A stretch of 64,000 nucleotides of DNA, from assembly GCA_029213045.1 (NCBI GenBank), contig JARGPN010000007.1:1-64000 (forward strand). The letters run 5' to 3'. Numbering within the stretch: the first letter of the stretch is position 1; every line of letters starts with the position of its first letter. Under the pieces are notes generated by a model, which was not told where the DNA came from, did no database searches, and saw only the letters and a program-made list of their open reading frames with translations. The translations under genes were made by a program, and so were the position numbers. This stretch comes from Alcanivoracaceae bacterium. Lineage in GTDB: Bacteria > Pseudomonadota > Gammaproteobacteria > Pseudomonadales > Alcanivoracaceae. Below are positions 14,735 to 25,579 of this stretch, in pieces.

Positions 14735-17700
14735 GACCCAACCGTCTCCTGCGCACGTGCAAGCAATTCTTGAATGGTATTAAGCAGCTCTCCCTCTTGG
14801 AAAGGCTTACCCATATAGCTGTTAACACCGATATCGAAAGCTCGCTCGCGGTGTTTCTCACCGGTACGCGAGGTAATCATAATAATCGGCACGTCTTTGA
14901 GTCGGTCTTCGTGACGTACGTGCGTAGCCACTTCGAAGCCGTCCATGCGCGGCATTTCGATGTCGAGCAGCATAAGATCTGGCTTGTGCTCTTCGAGCTT
15001 CGCCACCGCATCCATCCCGTCTTTGGCGGTAATAACTTCGTAGCCATTTCGCTCAAGCAGACGCGTGGTCACTTTCCGTACGGTTACGGAGTCATCCGTT
15101 ACCATAATTAATGGCGTTTTACGTGTTTCACGCGGTGTCTCGGTAACGGGAACAACCGGCTCGGCCAGCTCCACGGGTTGCTCTGCAACCGGCAGTGCTC
15201 GCACTTCCGCACGACGCTCCAAGCGATGCTGACGCTGCATATGCGCCGCACGAATCAGCGAATGAATATCCAAAATAATAACAACGGAACCATCACCAAG
15301 AATGGTGGCACCACTGATGCCCGCCACGGTCGAAAGCTGCGGGCCCACAGATTTCACAACCACTTCGCGCGAGCCGATCAAGCCGTCAACCAATACTGCT
15401 ACTTGGTGATCCGTGCTACGGATTAGCAACACCGGCAACGGCGTTTGGTTATGCATTAAGTGGGTAGGCTTGCGCTGGCCATGAACGAAGTCGCCCATGT
15501 ATGCCAACTCGAACGGCTGCCGTGCATAAACAAACGGCTCCGAATCATCGCCGAAATAACTTTCTAACTCATACGGGCTGATACGCACGATACCGTCAAT
15601 CTGGTTCAACGGAATGGCGTACTGATCTTCGCCTACGCGAATCATCAAGGCGCGGTTCATGGCAAGAGTAAACGGCAAGCGCACAAAGAACCGAGTGCCC
15701 TGACCGATCTTCGATTCAATCGTAACCGAGCCGCCCATTTGCTTAATTTCTGAAGCTACGACGTCCATGCCCACGCCACGACCAGAAATTTGGGTAACTT
15801 TTGCTGCGGTAGAGAAACCGGCATTGAAAATAAACTGCTGGATTTCTTGATCGGTTAAATCTGAATCCGCATCAATTAATCCACGCTCCACTGCTTTGCG
15901 ACGCACGGCAACAGTATCAATACCTTTACCGTCGTCGGAAAGAATCAGAACGATTTCACCGCCTTCTCGATTCAGTTCTAGCGATACGCGGCCTGTTGGG
16001 TTTTTACCTGCGGCGGCACGACCTGCCGCATCTTCAATACCGTGGTCGACGGCGTTACGCAGCATGTGCTCAAGCGGCGCCACCACCCGTTCCATCAAGG
16101 TACGATCCAATTCGCCTTCTGGATTGACCACGTCAAAATCAACGGCTTTATTAATTTCGCCAGATACTTGGCGAATAATACGACGCAGACGTGGAACCAA
16201 TCGCGAGAATGGCACCATGCGCGTGCGCATTAATTTTTCTTGTAGCTCAGTGTTAATACGCGATTGTTGCAGCAACAACGTTTCCGTATCGCGTGAGCGA
16301 TCGATCAGCGTATTTTTCAAATCTAATAAGTCAGAGGCCGATTCAGAGAGCTGCTTGGTAATCTGATGCAGCTCTGAGTATTGGTCCATTTCCAACGGAT
16401 CGAATTCATCGTCGTACTGACCAGCTTCAACGCCTTGCTGATAATTCGACATGATTTGCGCTTCGGTTTCTGAATCCAAGCGGCGCAGCTGCTCGTACAA
16501 ACGCTCAATGGTGTTACCCATTTCAGAAACATGCGACGTAAATTCAGAAATGCCCTGCTCAACTCGACCACGGTTAATCGAAGTTTCACCCGCAAGGTTT
16601 ACCAACGACTCAAGCACATCGGCGCCAATGCGCACCATTTCTTGTGGCTGCTGCTGCGCCACATTGCGCTTCGGCGCTTGTTGTTGCGTTTGCTTTTTGG
16701 GTTCTGGTTTTTTGACTTCAGGCAGCTGAGCTGCTTGCGCAGGTGTGGCCGCTGCACGTGCAGCTGACGCAGCCGTAAGCCGCTCAACTTCATGTTGAAT
16801 TTCTTTTTGCCAGCGCTGCATATTCTGCAACATCGGGCCAGCAGGTGCTTGGCGCAGGTCTAGCTGCTCCATCGCTTGTTCGAAATCGTGACTGACATTA
16901 CCCAACGCGGTTAAACCCGCCAAACGCGCGCCACCTTTTAGTGTATGCAATGCGCGCTTCACTAACTCGCCCTGAGCATTGGTGGGCATGGTCAGCCAGC
17001 CAGCGAGTTGCTCATCTAAATTACCGCGAAGCTCGCCGGCTTCTTCAACAAAGATATTGAGAATGTCCGGATCTACATCTGACGGCAGATCCATTAATTC
17101 ATTTGTTTGTGTGGTTTGCTCCGCAGGTGTTTGCGCAACAGGAGCCGGCGGCTCAATATTTTCCGCAACGGCGGCAACACCATGCAGCGGAGGCAAAACA
17201 AATCCAGCTGGGTCTGCGATAAAACCGTTAATTGCTGCGATTAAATCGTTGGCAGGTGCTAGCCCCTGATTCGCTTTAATGCCCTCCACCATGACAGCCA
17301 AGCGGTCGTGGCACGCTTGCAGCAATTGGAACAACACTTGCGATGGCTTTAAATTGCCGAGCGCCAAACCTTCATACAGGTTTTCAAGTTCGTGGCCTAG
17401 GTCGCCAAGTTCTGGCACCTCTGCCATGCGCGCGCCGCCCTTCAAGGTGTGCAAGTCGCGCTGCAGTGATTGCACTTCGATCAGGTTATCGGGGGCTTCC
17501 ATCCAAGACTCAAGACTGGTGCCTGCTGACTCAAGAATTTCATCCGCTTCTTCGAGGAAAATTTCAACTAACTCGTCGTCGCGCTCTGGTGGAGGCAGCG
17601 GTACAGCATCCTCCAGCGGAACGTTCAGTGAGTTTGCTGTACTTGCCGCAACTTGCGGGGCGTCGTCGATGATAGGCGGCGCCTCGGCGCTTTCTTCTGA

Positions 17701-20700
17701 TGCGGTAATTTCTTGAACATCAATATCGGACTGAGGAACTTCCACGTCAGCAACGTTATGGCTTGCTGCAGGCGCATCTGTGCGATCTAACGATGTGCTT
17801 TCGGATACGACGATACCTTTGCCGTTTAAAAAGCCGATGATCGTTTCTACTAGCGCGGGTGCTCGACGACACGCGCCTTCACTGCGCACCATTTCCACCA
17901 TTTCGATTAAGCGGTCATGGCATTGATGTAACAGACGAAATAAATCGCCGTCGGCGGCAAATTGACCGTTATTGAAGCCTTCGTAAAGGTTTTCGAGTTC
18001 GTGGGATAAATCACCGATGGCAGCAATACCCGCCATGCGCGCGCCGCCCTTGAGCGTGTGCAAATCGCGCTGCAAGCCTGGCACCAAACTGGCGTCGCCG
18101 TTTTCCCACGTATCAAGTGCGTTTGACGCGTTTTCTAAAACTTCTTCTGCTTCTTCTAGGAAAATCTCCAACAACTCAGCATCAATGTCGGAGAGATACT
18201 CTAACTCTTCTGCTTGAGCTGGCGCACTCGGCGCCGCATCTTGAAAAGATGATCCGGGGTTCGGCTCGGTGGGCGGCGGCGAATACTCGACGCTTTCACT
18301 GTTTGAAGGCTCCTCAAACGCCGCAGCCGCAAAATCGATTTCTTCAACGGATAGGTCGCCATCGCTTCCGCCGGGACCACCATCTGGGCCGTCATCATCC
18401 GGACCATCGTTGCTGGGGCCTTGAGATGCCAATCCATTTAATTCATTTAACAGAGCTTCATCACGGACCAACGTTTGGCCGGCGGCCAAGAAGTCCATCA
18501 TGGTGATCAAACCTTCCTGCGCGTTTCCGGCCAATTCCAAAAACGACGCACTGGGACTCAAGCGCTTTTCTGCAACGGCGGAGTAGCAATTTTTTAGCGC
18601 CGTAGCGAGTTCTGCTATTTCTTGAATCGCCGCATTATTTGCCGACGCTGCAATCTTATGCAGTTCGTCGCGGAGGCTTTCGATTTCTGTCGTGTCATCT
18701 GGCTGTGCCGCCCAACGGGCTAATAACACATCAGCATCCATGATCAGATTGACGCCTTCCGCCAAGAAAACGGAGATAACATGTTGATCGCGGTACTGAG
18801 CATCTTGCTCATCAAGCATTGCTTCTGTGACGACATTCAGTCGATCAATCAGAGATTGACCGCCGTTTATATAAGCAACATCTGTTGCCATGGTATTCAC
18901 GGCTTTTTGTAATAGTTCGGTGGTTTCGGCAAACAAGGCAACTGCCTCGGCGTCGGCCTGCATGCCTTTGTTGATTAGCGCTTTGGCGTAAGCTTCTGCG
19001 GGCTGGGCGATGGCCGCAACGGATTCAATTTCCGCCATCCGAGCGCTGCCCTTAAGCGTGTGCAAAGCACGATGTACTTCGTCGCTAACTGGATTCAGGG
19101 ACAGGTCGGGATCTATGTTGGCCAACCAGTTACGCAGCATGTCTAAATTGGCGAGGGCTTCATTGCGGAAAATATCCGTCAACAGCCACGTGCCGGAGTC
19201 ATCGTCGTCACTGTCGTCCGATGCCAAACCCGACGCGACGTCATCGAGTTGCTCAGCCACTTCTTCCACGGAAAATTCTTGCGGCGCTTCGAAGGAAATT
19301 TCTTCTACGTCGTTGCCATCGAATTCGATCGTCTCAGATTCTGAAACGTCAGATTCCACGGCCTCAAATTCAATAACCTCGGTCGCCTCAAATTCGACTT
19401 CAGTGACGTCAACGTCTTCAGGCTCTGCTGCTTGCTCGGCCGCTGGCGCTTCCGCAACAGCAGGCTCAAGTACATTCGGCACCACACTAATGGATCCGCC
19501 TTCCGCCAAGGTAAAGGCAGCCTGTTTTAGCGGCTCTACGTCGCACGGATCGGCAGTGCGCGTGCTAAAGGCGTTCACCAAGGAAGGGATGATTTGATGC
19601 ACCGTACGCACCAACTCGATCAGAATAGGCGTCGTCTCGATGGTGTGGTCGATCACACGATTCATCATGTTCTCGATAGACCACGCCAATTCACCTACCG
19701 TGAGCGCGCCGACCATACGGCCGGAACCCTTTAAGGTGTGGAATGCGCGACGAAATTCTACAAGCGCGGCTTCATCGTTTTGATTGGCAGCCCAGCGCGG
19801 GAAATACTCATCCAATGCTTCGAGCACTTCGCTGGCTTCTTCAACGAAGATTTCGATAATTTCATCATCGATAAGATCGTTGTCGTCTTGACGATTGGCG
19901 AGCGGCGCAGGGGCAGTGGGCGCAGTAGCTGCAATTTCTGCAACGCTATCTGCTTCACTCGGCGTGTCATCAACAGCGCTCTGCGTTGCGTTCACTTCAG
20001 AGGCAGCGTCTGCAGCTTCAGCTTCGGCCTCCAAGCGTAAGCGTTCGACTTCCGATTCTTCAAACGCGGCTAAATCGTCGTCGCCTATTTCAGGGAGATC
20101 CGCGCCTTCATCAACGCTCGTGCTGAGTTTGATTTTGTGTTTTTCAGCGGCCTGCTGTACCGGTTCTGGAGCGTCTGATGACACGTCCGGCAAGGCTAAA
20201 TCTATTTCTTCGCTGGCCAATCCAGCAACGCCGGCAGCGTGCTCGGCATCTCGTGCGCCACGGCCGAAATCGGTGTCTTCGATTTGATAGCCAAGTTGCG
20301 CAACGCTATTTCTAGCAATGTCGAGAATGTCGTCGCTGGTTTCCGGATCGTCGGTGAGACGCTCTAGGTAATATTCAACACTGGTAATGGCATCAGCAAG
20401 CGTATCCATGCTGCGCCATTCTGGTTTCGGCTTGCCCTCGCCCGTTAGCTCTTCGCGAATATACACGACGCATTGACGTAATATTTTTGCTGGGCGATTT
20501 AAACCAATAACTTCCAAACCACCGCGTACCGCACTTAGCTTGTCTGGCACGTCGGACAAATGGGATTGATCCCATTGCGAGGCAATAAATTCAACAATGC
20601 CATCTTTCGCTTCTTCAAGACCGACACGGCATTCGCGAATAACAGCTTCGCGCGCACGCTCTACATGATCTGGCACGGATGCAAGCACGCTGCCTTCGCG

Positions 20701-21963
20701 ATCAGACTTGCGGCGATCGCTGGTCATGCCCTGAAGCGTTGCTTCAACACTTAGCAATGCGCCAGCAATATCCATCAGGGCGTCACGGTCAACCTGCTTC
20801 TCGCCGGCAGCCATAGCATCAAGAATGCTGACCTGTTCGTTAATTAAATTACGCGGCTGACCAACACCCAACACAGCAATCGTGTCGCCGACTTGCTTAA
20901 GCAACTGTGCTTGCGGTTTAAGTTTTGAGTAATCCGATTCGTCGGTGTGTATATATTGCTCAAGCGCATCTTTAACTTTGCTAAGCTCTTCCGACAACGC
21001 CTGCACAACAGATGCCATGGCCGCTTGGTCGGGGCCACTCATGCGTGCGCGTTCTTCGTTGATCAGTGATTCAGACGGCAGTGCATCAGCCAAGCGATAC
21101 ACTTCTTTCAAACGCAAAATGCGCGGCGTCTCTGCTTCGCACTTGGCAATAAAATATAAAAGATTCTTAAGCAACTCTGCCGGCGGTGTCTTAGATAATA
21201 CTTGGGCGCCGTCTGCAGCGAGTGCGCGCATCAATCGGTCGATATGACCAAGGACGGATTTAATCGAAGTGCCTGGCTGAATCGCGCCAGCGGCCAACGC
21301 TTCAATAAGTGCGCCGCCGATATCCCAAACGGGAGCCATGGGCGCCTCACCAGTCACCTGATGAAGCTTGTGGAAAACTCGGCCCATGTAGCCGTAGCTT
21401 TCTTGCAATTTTTCTCCGCGGATAACACCGAGCAGTGCAATCTGATACATCTGACGAATCTTTCTTGCCAGTGCCGGGAACGTTGGATCTTCTGATACCG
21501 GTAACGGCACAGCACCCTTGCCAGCGCCGCCAGCAAGATCAGGTTTAAACAAAGAGGTTTCTGATAACAGCGTTTCGCCACGAGAGGCACGCAAATCATT
21601 CAGCAGCGGCAACAACACCAAAGGCAAGTCACGGCGGCTTGCTTGTACGCGATCAAGATAAGGGGGCAACTGCAAAATTGCGCGCATTAGCGTTTCATGT
21701 GCGTCAGCAACTTGCGCAACTTTGTTATCGAGCAATGCTTGCGCGAGCTTTTCCATTTCTTCGGCAAGCAATGCTGCGCCGTAGAATTCGACCATTTGCA
21801 AGGTGCCATACACCTGGTGCAAATACGTCTGACAAAAGCGCATACGCGTCGAATCATCGGGATTGTCGACGAAAGCTTCAAGCGCTTGCTGCGATTGATT
21901 CAGGGTTTCCTGAATTTCACCCTTTACCCAATCCAGCGCCAGATAATCATGACGGTCGGTCAT
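14731..21963 (-). CDS. chpA: Hybrid chemosensory histidine kinase ChpA
   Basis: At 2410 residues this is the signalling kinase of the twitching-motility chemosensory system. An N-terminal region (1-540) holds degenerate Hpt-like helices. Six Hpt modules follow with histidines at 742, 968, 1102, 1302, 1505 and 1673. Five carry the HTLKG core; the one at 1102 reads HKIAASA and is probably inactive. Then come the dimerisation part (about 1765-1900), the HATPase domain with N-box HMLRNAVDHGIED (His1966) and GRGVGMDVV, a CheW domain (about 2065-2200) and a receiver domain with Asp2334. Acidic, Pro/Ala-rich linkers join the modules. The length is close to the P. aeruginosa protein. Confidence 0.96.
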   Translation of the reverse strand: MTDRHDYLALDWVKGEIQETLNQSQQALEAFVDNPDDSTRMRFCQTYLHQVYGTLQMVEFYGAALLAEEMEKLAQALLDNKVAQVADAHETLMRAILQLPPYLDRVQASRRDLPLVLLPLLNDLRASRGETLLSETSLFKPDLAGGAGKGAVPLPVSEDPTFPALARKIRQMYQIALLGVIRGEKLQESYGYMGRVFHKLHQVTGEAPMAPVWDIGGALIEALAAGAIQPGTSIKSVLGHIDRLMRALAADGAQVLSKTPPAELLKNLLYFIAKCEAETPRILRLKEVYRLADALPSESLINEERARMSGPDQAAMASVVQALSEELSKVKDALEQYIHTDESDYSKLKPQAQLLKQVGDTIAVLGVGQPRNLINEQVSILDAMAAGEKQVDRDALMDIAGALLSVEATLQGMTSDRRKSDREGSVLASVPDHVERAREAVIRECRVGLEEAKDGIVEFIASQWDQSHLSDVPDKLSAVRGGLEVIGLNRPAKILRQCVVYIREELTGEGKPKPEWRSMDTLADAITSVEYYLERLTDDPETSDDILDIARNSVAQLGYQIEDTDFGRGARDAEHAAGVAGLASEEIDLALPDVSSDAPEPVQQAAEKHKIKLSTSVDEGADLPEIGDDDLAAFEESEVERLRLEAEAEAADAASEVNATQSAVDDTPSEADSVAEIAATAPTAPAPLANRQDDNDLIDDEIIEIFVEEASEVLEALDEYFPRWAANQNDEAALVEFRRAFHTLKGSGRMVGALTVGELAWSIENMMNRVIDHTIETTPILIELVRTVHQIIPSLVNAFSTRTADPCDVEPLKQAAFTLAEGGSISVVPNVLEPAVAEAPAAEQAAEPEDVDVTEVEFEATEVIEFEAVESDVSESETIEFDGNDVEEISFEAPQEFSVEEVAEQLDDVASGLASDDSDDDDSGTWLLTDIFRNEALANLDMLRNWLANIDPDLSLNPVSDEVHRALHTLKGSARMAEIESVAAIAQPAEAYAKALINKGMQADAEAVALFAETTELLQKAVNTMATDVAYINGGQSLIDRLNVVTEAMLDEQDAQYRDQHVISVFLAEGVNLIMDADVLLARWAAQPDDTTEIESLRDELHKIAASANNAAIQEIAELATALKNCYSAVAEKRLSPSASFLELAGNAQEGLITMMDFLAAGQTLVRDEALLNELNGLASQGPSNDGPDDDGPDGGPGGSDGDLSVEEIDFAAAAFEEPSNSESVEYSPPPTEPNPGSSFQDAAPSAPAQAEELEYLSDIDAELLEIFLEEAEEVLENASNALDTWENGDASLVPGLQRDLHTLKGGARMAGIAAIGDLSHELENLYEGFNNGQFAADGDLFRLLHQCHDRLIEMVEMVRSEGACRRAPALVETIIGFLNGKGIVVSESTSLDRTDAPAASHNVADVEVPQSDIDVQEITASEESAEAPPIIDDAPQVAASTANSLNVPLEDAVPLPPPERDDELVEIFLEEADEILESAGTSLESWMEAPDNLIEVQSLQRDLHTLKGGARMAEVPELGDLGHELENLYEGLALGNLKPSQVLFQLLQACHDRLAVMVEGIKANQGLAPANDLIAAINGFIADPAGFVLPPLHGVAAVAENIEPPAPVAQTPAEQTTQTNELMDLPSDVDPDILNIFVEEAGELRGNLDEQLAGWLTMPTNAQGELVKRALHTLKGGARLAGLTALGNVSHDFEQAMEQLDLRQAPAGPMLQNMQRWQKEIQHEVERLTAASAARAAATPAQAAQLPEVKKPEPKKQTQQQAPKRNVAQQQPQEMVRIGADVLESLVNLAGETSINRGRVEQGISEFTSHVSEMGNTIERLYEQLRRLDSETEAQIMSNYQQGVEAGQYDDEFDPLEMDQYSELHQITKQLSESASDLLDLKNTLIDRSRDTETLLLQQSRINTELQEKLMRTRMVPFSRLVPRLRRIIRQVSGEINKAVDFDVVNPEGELDRTLMERVVAPLEHMLRNAVDHGIEDAAGRAAAGKNPTGRVSLELNREGGEIVLILSDDGKGIDTVAVRRKAVERGLIDADSDLTDQEIQQFIFNAGFSTAAKVTQISGRGVGMDVVASEIKQMGGSVTIESKIGQGTRFFVRLPFTLAMNRALMIRVGEDQYAIPLNQIDGIVRISPYELESYFGDDSEPFVYARQPFELAYMGDFVHGQRKPTHLMHNQTPLPVLLIRSTDHQVAVLVDGLIGSREVVVKSVGPQLSTVAGISGATILGDGSVVIILDIHSLIRAAHMQRQHRLERRAEVRALPVAEQPVELAEPVVPVTETPRETRKTPLIMVTDDSVTVRKVTTRLLERNGYEVITAKDGMDAVAKLEEHKPDLMLLDIEMPRMDGFEVATHVRHEDRLKDVPIIMITSRTGEKHRERAFDIGVNSYMGKPFQEGELLNTIQELLARAQETVGS

Positions 21964-21975
21964 TGGTTCTCCCGA

Positions 21976-22860
21976 TCAACCCTTGCAACGCCGAAACGCT
22001 AGGGAATCTGCAAAAGGCACGCGCTCTAAATCAGGATGGTGAAAATCTGTCACTTCACCTGGTCCTAGCACGAGCAGGCCACCCACTGACAAACGTTCTG
22101 CCAAACGAGTGACGATTTGTTTTTTTCGCCAGCGCCGAAAATAGATCAGCATGTTCTGGCAAAAGATTATGTCCATGTCTTGCATTGGCGCTCGAGCCAA
22201 ATCCATAACGTTTAGTCGCGCAAAACAAACACGATCTCGTAATGAATCTGCAACCTGATATTCACGGTCGTTCAAGCGCTGAAAATATTCTTCACGTAAC
22301 CGTGGATCTACGTGTTCAACTTTGCGCGCGGCATACACCCCGCGCCGAGCTTTACCTAGTGTTGGCAAGCTAATGTCCGTCGCAGTAATACCAAAATATG
22401 CCTTTGCTATATTTTGCTGCTTGTACTGCTCAGAAATTAGCATGCCCAGCGAGTATGGCTCTTCGCCAGTGGAACAACCCACACTCCATACATCTAATGA
22501 TTCGCCACTCTTAGCGTTGGCGATAAATCCTTGAACATATTCTTCGACCAATGCATAGGAACCGGCGTGACGAAAAAAACTGGTTTCTTGCACGGTAAGC
22601 CTGTCTACCAGCACCGACCATTCCATTGCTTTGGATTCGGTGGAGCCCGCAACAAGTTGCTCGTAAAACGTTTCGTAATCCGTAATCGCCAGCTCGCGCA
22701 TGCGAATGCTCAGGCTGGTTTCCAAGAACGTTTTGCGCTCTTGGCTCAAAGTCATGCCGGTACGCTCTTCCAGCAGAGCCTGCCAGAGCTCGAACTGCTC
22801 CTGCTCCATTACTGGCGTATTTTTTATTGACCAACGGTCTGTCACGGCAGCACTCGGCAT
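21976..22860 (-). CDS. pilK: Chemotaxis methyltransferase PilK (CheR family)
   Basis: The 294-residue protein is a CheR-type methyltransferase expected to methylate glutamates of PilJ using SAM. The N-terminal helical part includes RTGMTLSQERKTFLETSLSIRMRE. The SAM-binding domain has VWSVGCSTGEEPYSLGML, ITATDISLPTLGKARRG and DIIFCQNMLIYFRRW. ATG 22860 is chosen, with a GTG at 22875 as alternative. A perfect inverted repeat lies directly upstream of the start. It stands between pilJ and chpA. Confidence 0.94.
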   Translation of the reverse strand: MPSAAVTDRWSIKNTPVMEQEQFELWQALLEERTGMTLSQERKTFLETSLSIRMRELAITDYETFYEQLVAGSTESKAMEWSVLVDRLTVQETSFFRHAGSYALVEEYVQGFIANAKSGESLDVWSVGCSTGEEPYSLGMLISEQYKQQNIAKAYFGITATDISLPTLGKARRGVYAARKVEHVDPRLREEYFQRLNDREYQVADSLRDRVCFARLNVMDLARAPMQDMDIIFCQNMLIYFRRWRKKQIVTRLAERLSVGGLLVLGPGEVTDFHHPDLERVPFADSLAFRRCKG

Positions 22861-22863
22861 TTT

Positions 22864-22881
22864 GGTTCCGTCCACGGAACC
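22864..22881. repeat. Perfect inverted repeat at the pilK translation start
   Basis: GGTTCCGT and ACGGAACC form an 8-base stem with a 2-base spacer, spanning the gap between pilJ and the pilK ATG. It covers the only ribosome-site-like bases before pilK and the alternative GTG. As RNA it could limit pilK translation, although the very short loop would cost the innermost pairs. Confidence 0.55.
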
Positions 22882-22896
22882 GGTTTACATCGCGTC

Positions 22897-24915
22897 TTAC
22901 GACGGCAGACGGAAACCGGCAACCGAATTACGCATTTCTTGAGCCATCTCGGCAAGGTTACCAATCGACCGCGCGGTGGCCGTAGTACCCGCAGAGGTTT
23001 GCGAAGTAATTTCCTGAATTACGTTCATGGTGTTGGAAATGTGACCCGCGGATGCCGCCTGTTGGCGCGCCGCGTTGGAGATGTTTTGAATCAAGTCAGC
23101 AAGGTTTTTCGATACGCTCTCAATTTCTTCCAGTGCCACACCCGCGTCTTGCGCTAGGCGTGCACCCTTCACTACCTCGGCAGTGGTTTGTTCCATCGAG
23201 ATAACCGCTTCGTTGGTATCGGTCTGAATCGTTTTAACCAGCGTTTCAATCTGCTTGGTTGCCGCCGCGGAACGTTCCGCAAGGCGCTGTACTTCGTCCG
23301 CAACCACCGCGAAGCCTCGACCTGCTTCACCCGCCATGGATGCCTGAATCGCCGCGTTCAAAGCCAGAATGTTGGTTTGGTCAGCAATGTCGTTAATCAA
23401 GGATACGATGTCACCAATTTCCTGTGACGATTCACCCAGACGTTTAATACGTTTCGATGTTTCCTGAATCTGTTCGCGAATCGTGTCCATGCCGTGGATG
23501 GTTGCTTGTACCACCTCAGCACCTTTGTTCGCGATGGCAACCGCTCGTTCCGCAACCGCGGCCGATTCGGCGGCGTTCGCAGATACTTGGTCAATGGACA
23601 CCGCCATTTCGTTTACAGCGGCAGATGCCCCAGCAATTTCTTGCGCTTGGTGTTCAGACGCTTCAGCAAGATGCATCGCCGTTGACTGGGTTTCTTGGGC
23701 AGCAGATGCCACCTGTACCGCAGTTTGGTTAATCGTTTGTACCAAGCTACGTAATTGGTCAATGGAGAAGTTGATGGAGTCAGCAATCGCACCGGTGAAG
23801 TCCTCGGTTACGGTTGCTTGAACGGTCAAGTCACCATCCGCCAAGTCGCCAAGCTCATCGAGAAGACGAAGAATCGCCGACTGGTTACGTTCGTTTTCTG
23901 CTTCAAGTTCTTGCTGACGACGACGTGAGTCAGTGGTACGCAGAGCAAAGATAGCGGCGAGAAGGGCAACCGCTAATGCACCCAGTGCCGCACCAGTATA
24001 AAGATTAGGGAAGATGCCGCCGGTGGTGTCTTCGAATTGTTTGTTCAAGGCGGTAGATTGATCGAGAAGATCTTGCGAGCGCGCAAAGATGTTATCCGCC
24101 GCTGCACGCACCTGGAACAATTCTGGCGCAGTTGCCAAAATTTCATCGACCGATTGGTTTACGAATTCGTCAAACAGGGAAGCAATTTCTGCGAGGTAAT
24201 CTAAGGCGTCTGGATCATCGATTTGAGAAATGCCCAATGCATCGTCGCCCTCGATCATACCGTTGAGCACGCGACCGAACTGGCTAGCGTCACGACCAAA
24301 ACTATCCGCCGCTTGTACTGCACCCTCACCACCGGCGAGGACTTTATCGATCGAACGCACAATACGTTCTGCTAACAAGGATTGCTTCTGGGCGAAGGCG
24401 ATCTGCTCGGGTTCAGCGCCGGTCATTACCAGAATTTCTACTACACCATCATATTCTGCTTGGAGCTGAGGAACGGTTTGCGCCAACGTATCCGCAACGT
24501 CGTGCAAATCGAGCACCGTATCTTCACCGCGAAGAATCACGTCTACACTGCTTCGCACTTCGTCCCACTGGCCAGACAAATCGGCCACCAACTGGTCGTC
24601 ACCAACGTCAGCGTCAGCAACCTTGTCCCAGCTGCCTTGGAATTTCTTTCGAGCGCTATCGAGCAACTCAAACGCTTCGGCGTTACCCGCCGCCGCTTCC
24701 AAGGCGTTCTTGGCGATCTGCTGCGATACAACTCGAAGCTCCGACGCGTTGGTAATGTTTTCCTGCGCCGTGCCGGCGAAAACCGCCAGCAATACGAAGT
24801 TAAGTACCGTTGCTAGTGTCGCCAGACCGAAGCCTGTGTACAAAGCAAGTGTCATCGGGTTGTCGCTGACGCCGCCCCTTAGACGCTCAACGAATTCACG
24901 CGGATTAAAATTCAT
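22897..24915 (-). CDS. pilJ: Type IV pilus methyl-accepting chemoreceptor PilJ
   Basis: The 672-residue receptor has a transmembrane helix near residues 22-48, a periplasmic helical region with two PilJ-type sensor halves, a second transmembrane helix near 305-325 and then a HAMP-like stretch. The cytoplasmic coiled coil carries the receptor hairpin tip with [16 protein letters not shown] and [20 protein letters not shown]. It signals through PilI and ChpC to ChpA. It follows pilI by 106 bases and precedes pilK. The sequence looks complete. Confidence 0.95.
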   Translation of the reverse strand: MNFNPREFVERLRGGVSDNPMTLALYTGFGLATLATVLNFVLLAVFAGTAQENITNASELRVVSQQIAKNALEAAAGNAEAFELLDSARKKFQGSWDKVADADVGDDQLVADLSGQWDEVRSSVDVILRGEDTVLDLHDVADTLAQTVPQLQAEYDGVVEILVMTGAEPEQIAFAQKQSLLAERIVRSIDKVLAGGEGAVQAADSFGRDASQFGRVLNGMIEGDDALGISQIDDPDALDYLAEIASLFDEFVNQSVDEILATAPELFQVRAAADNIFARSQDLLDQSTALNKQFEDTTGGIFPNLYTGAALGALAVALLAAIFALRTTDSRRRQQELEAENERNQSAILRLLDELGDLADGDLTVQATVTEDFTGAIADSINFSIDQLRSLVQTINQTAVQVASAAQETQSTAMHLAEASEHQAQEIAGASAAVNEMAVSIDQVSANAAESAAVAERAVAIANKGAEVVQATIHGMDTIREQIQETSKRIKRLGESSQEIGDIVSLINDIADQTNILALNAAIQASMAGEAGRGFAVVADEVQRLAERSAAATKQIETLVKTIQTDTNEAVISMEQTTAEVVKGARLAQDAGVALEEIESVSKNLADLIQNISNAARQQAASAGHISNTMNVIQEITSQTSAGTTATARSIGNLAEMAQEMRNSVAGFRLPS

Positions 24916-25021
24916 AGCTTTGGCTCCCGGCCTGCCTGTCGCTGTTCTTGTATTGCTACGGTTTCACTGCCCCGAAGTTGCGCCTGACTGAACGCAGCTT
25001 CCCGATAAGTGCTCAAACCAA

Positions 25022-25567
25022 TTAACCAGTTCGAGCCACCTGTAAAAATCTTGGATCACTGGCGAGCTGCAACAAACTAAAGACCTGCCAAAGCTCACCA
25101 TCACGCAGATATGCCCCTTCGATAAACGGCAACACTGCCTCATCAACGCCTTCCGGCTCGTCGACGAATGTTTCGACATTAAAGTGCTGCATGCCGAACA
25201 CTTCATCCACGGTTAACCCCGTATACAGCTCGCCTTGGTCAATGACCAATAAACGGCGGCGCTTTTCCTGCAGCGAGGTGTTCTTTTCCAAAAACACAGA
25301 CAAGTCCATCACCGCCATTAGGCGACCACGAACATTGGCCACGCCCTTCATCCAGTTATGCACGCCTGGCAAGCGCGTGTACGACGTGGACATCAGGATT
25401 TCCGACACCTGCTCCAACGGCGCAACGTATCGTTCTCCATCAAGCATAAAGCCGATACCGGTCCAATACTGCACCGCGTCCTGCCGTGCGGGCAGATCGA
25501 GTGCCGTAGTACGGAACCTGGCCAGATATTCGGCCAGTTTGATATAGGCCGCGGATGCCGCGCTCAA
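25022..25567 (-). CDS. pilI: CheW-like adaptor PilI
   Basis: The 181-residue protein is a CheW domain with a short helical N-terminus (KLAEYLARFRTTALDLPARQ). CheW features are GFMLDGERYVAPLEQVSEIL, the conserved VANVRGRLMAVMDLSVFLEK block and VDEVFGM. It should join PilJ to ChpA. It follows pilH after only 12 bases in the same operon. Confidence 0.94.
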   Translation of the reverse strand: MSAASAAYIKLAEYLARFRTTALDLPARQDAVQYWTGIGFMLDGERYVAPLEQVSEILMSTSYTRLPGVHNWMKGVANVRGRLMAVMDLSVFLEKNTSLQEKRRRLLVIDQGELYTGLTVDEVFGMQHFNVETFVDEPEGVDEAVLPFIEGAYLRDGELWQVFSLLQLASDPRFLQVARTG

Positions 25568-25579
25568 AGCAAACTCCTC

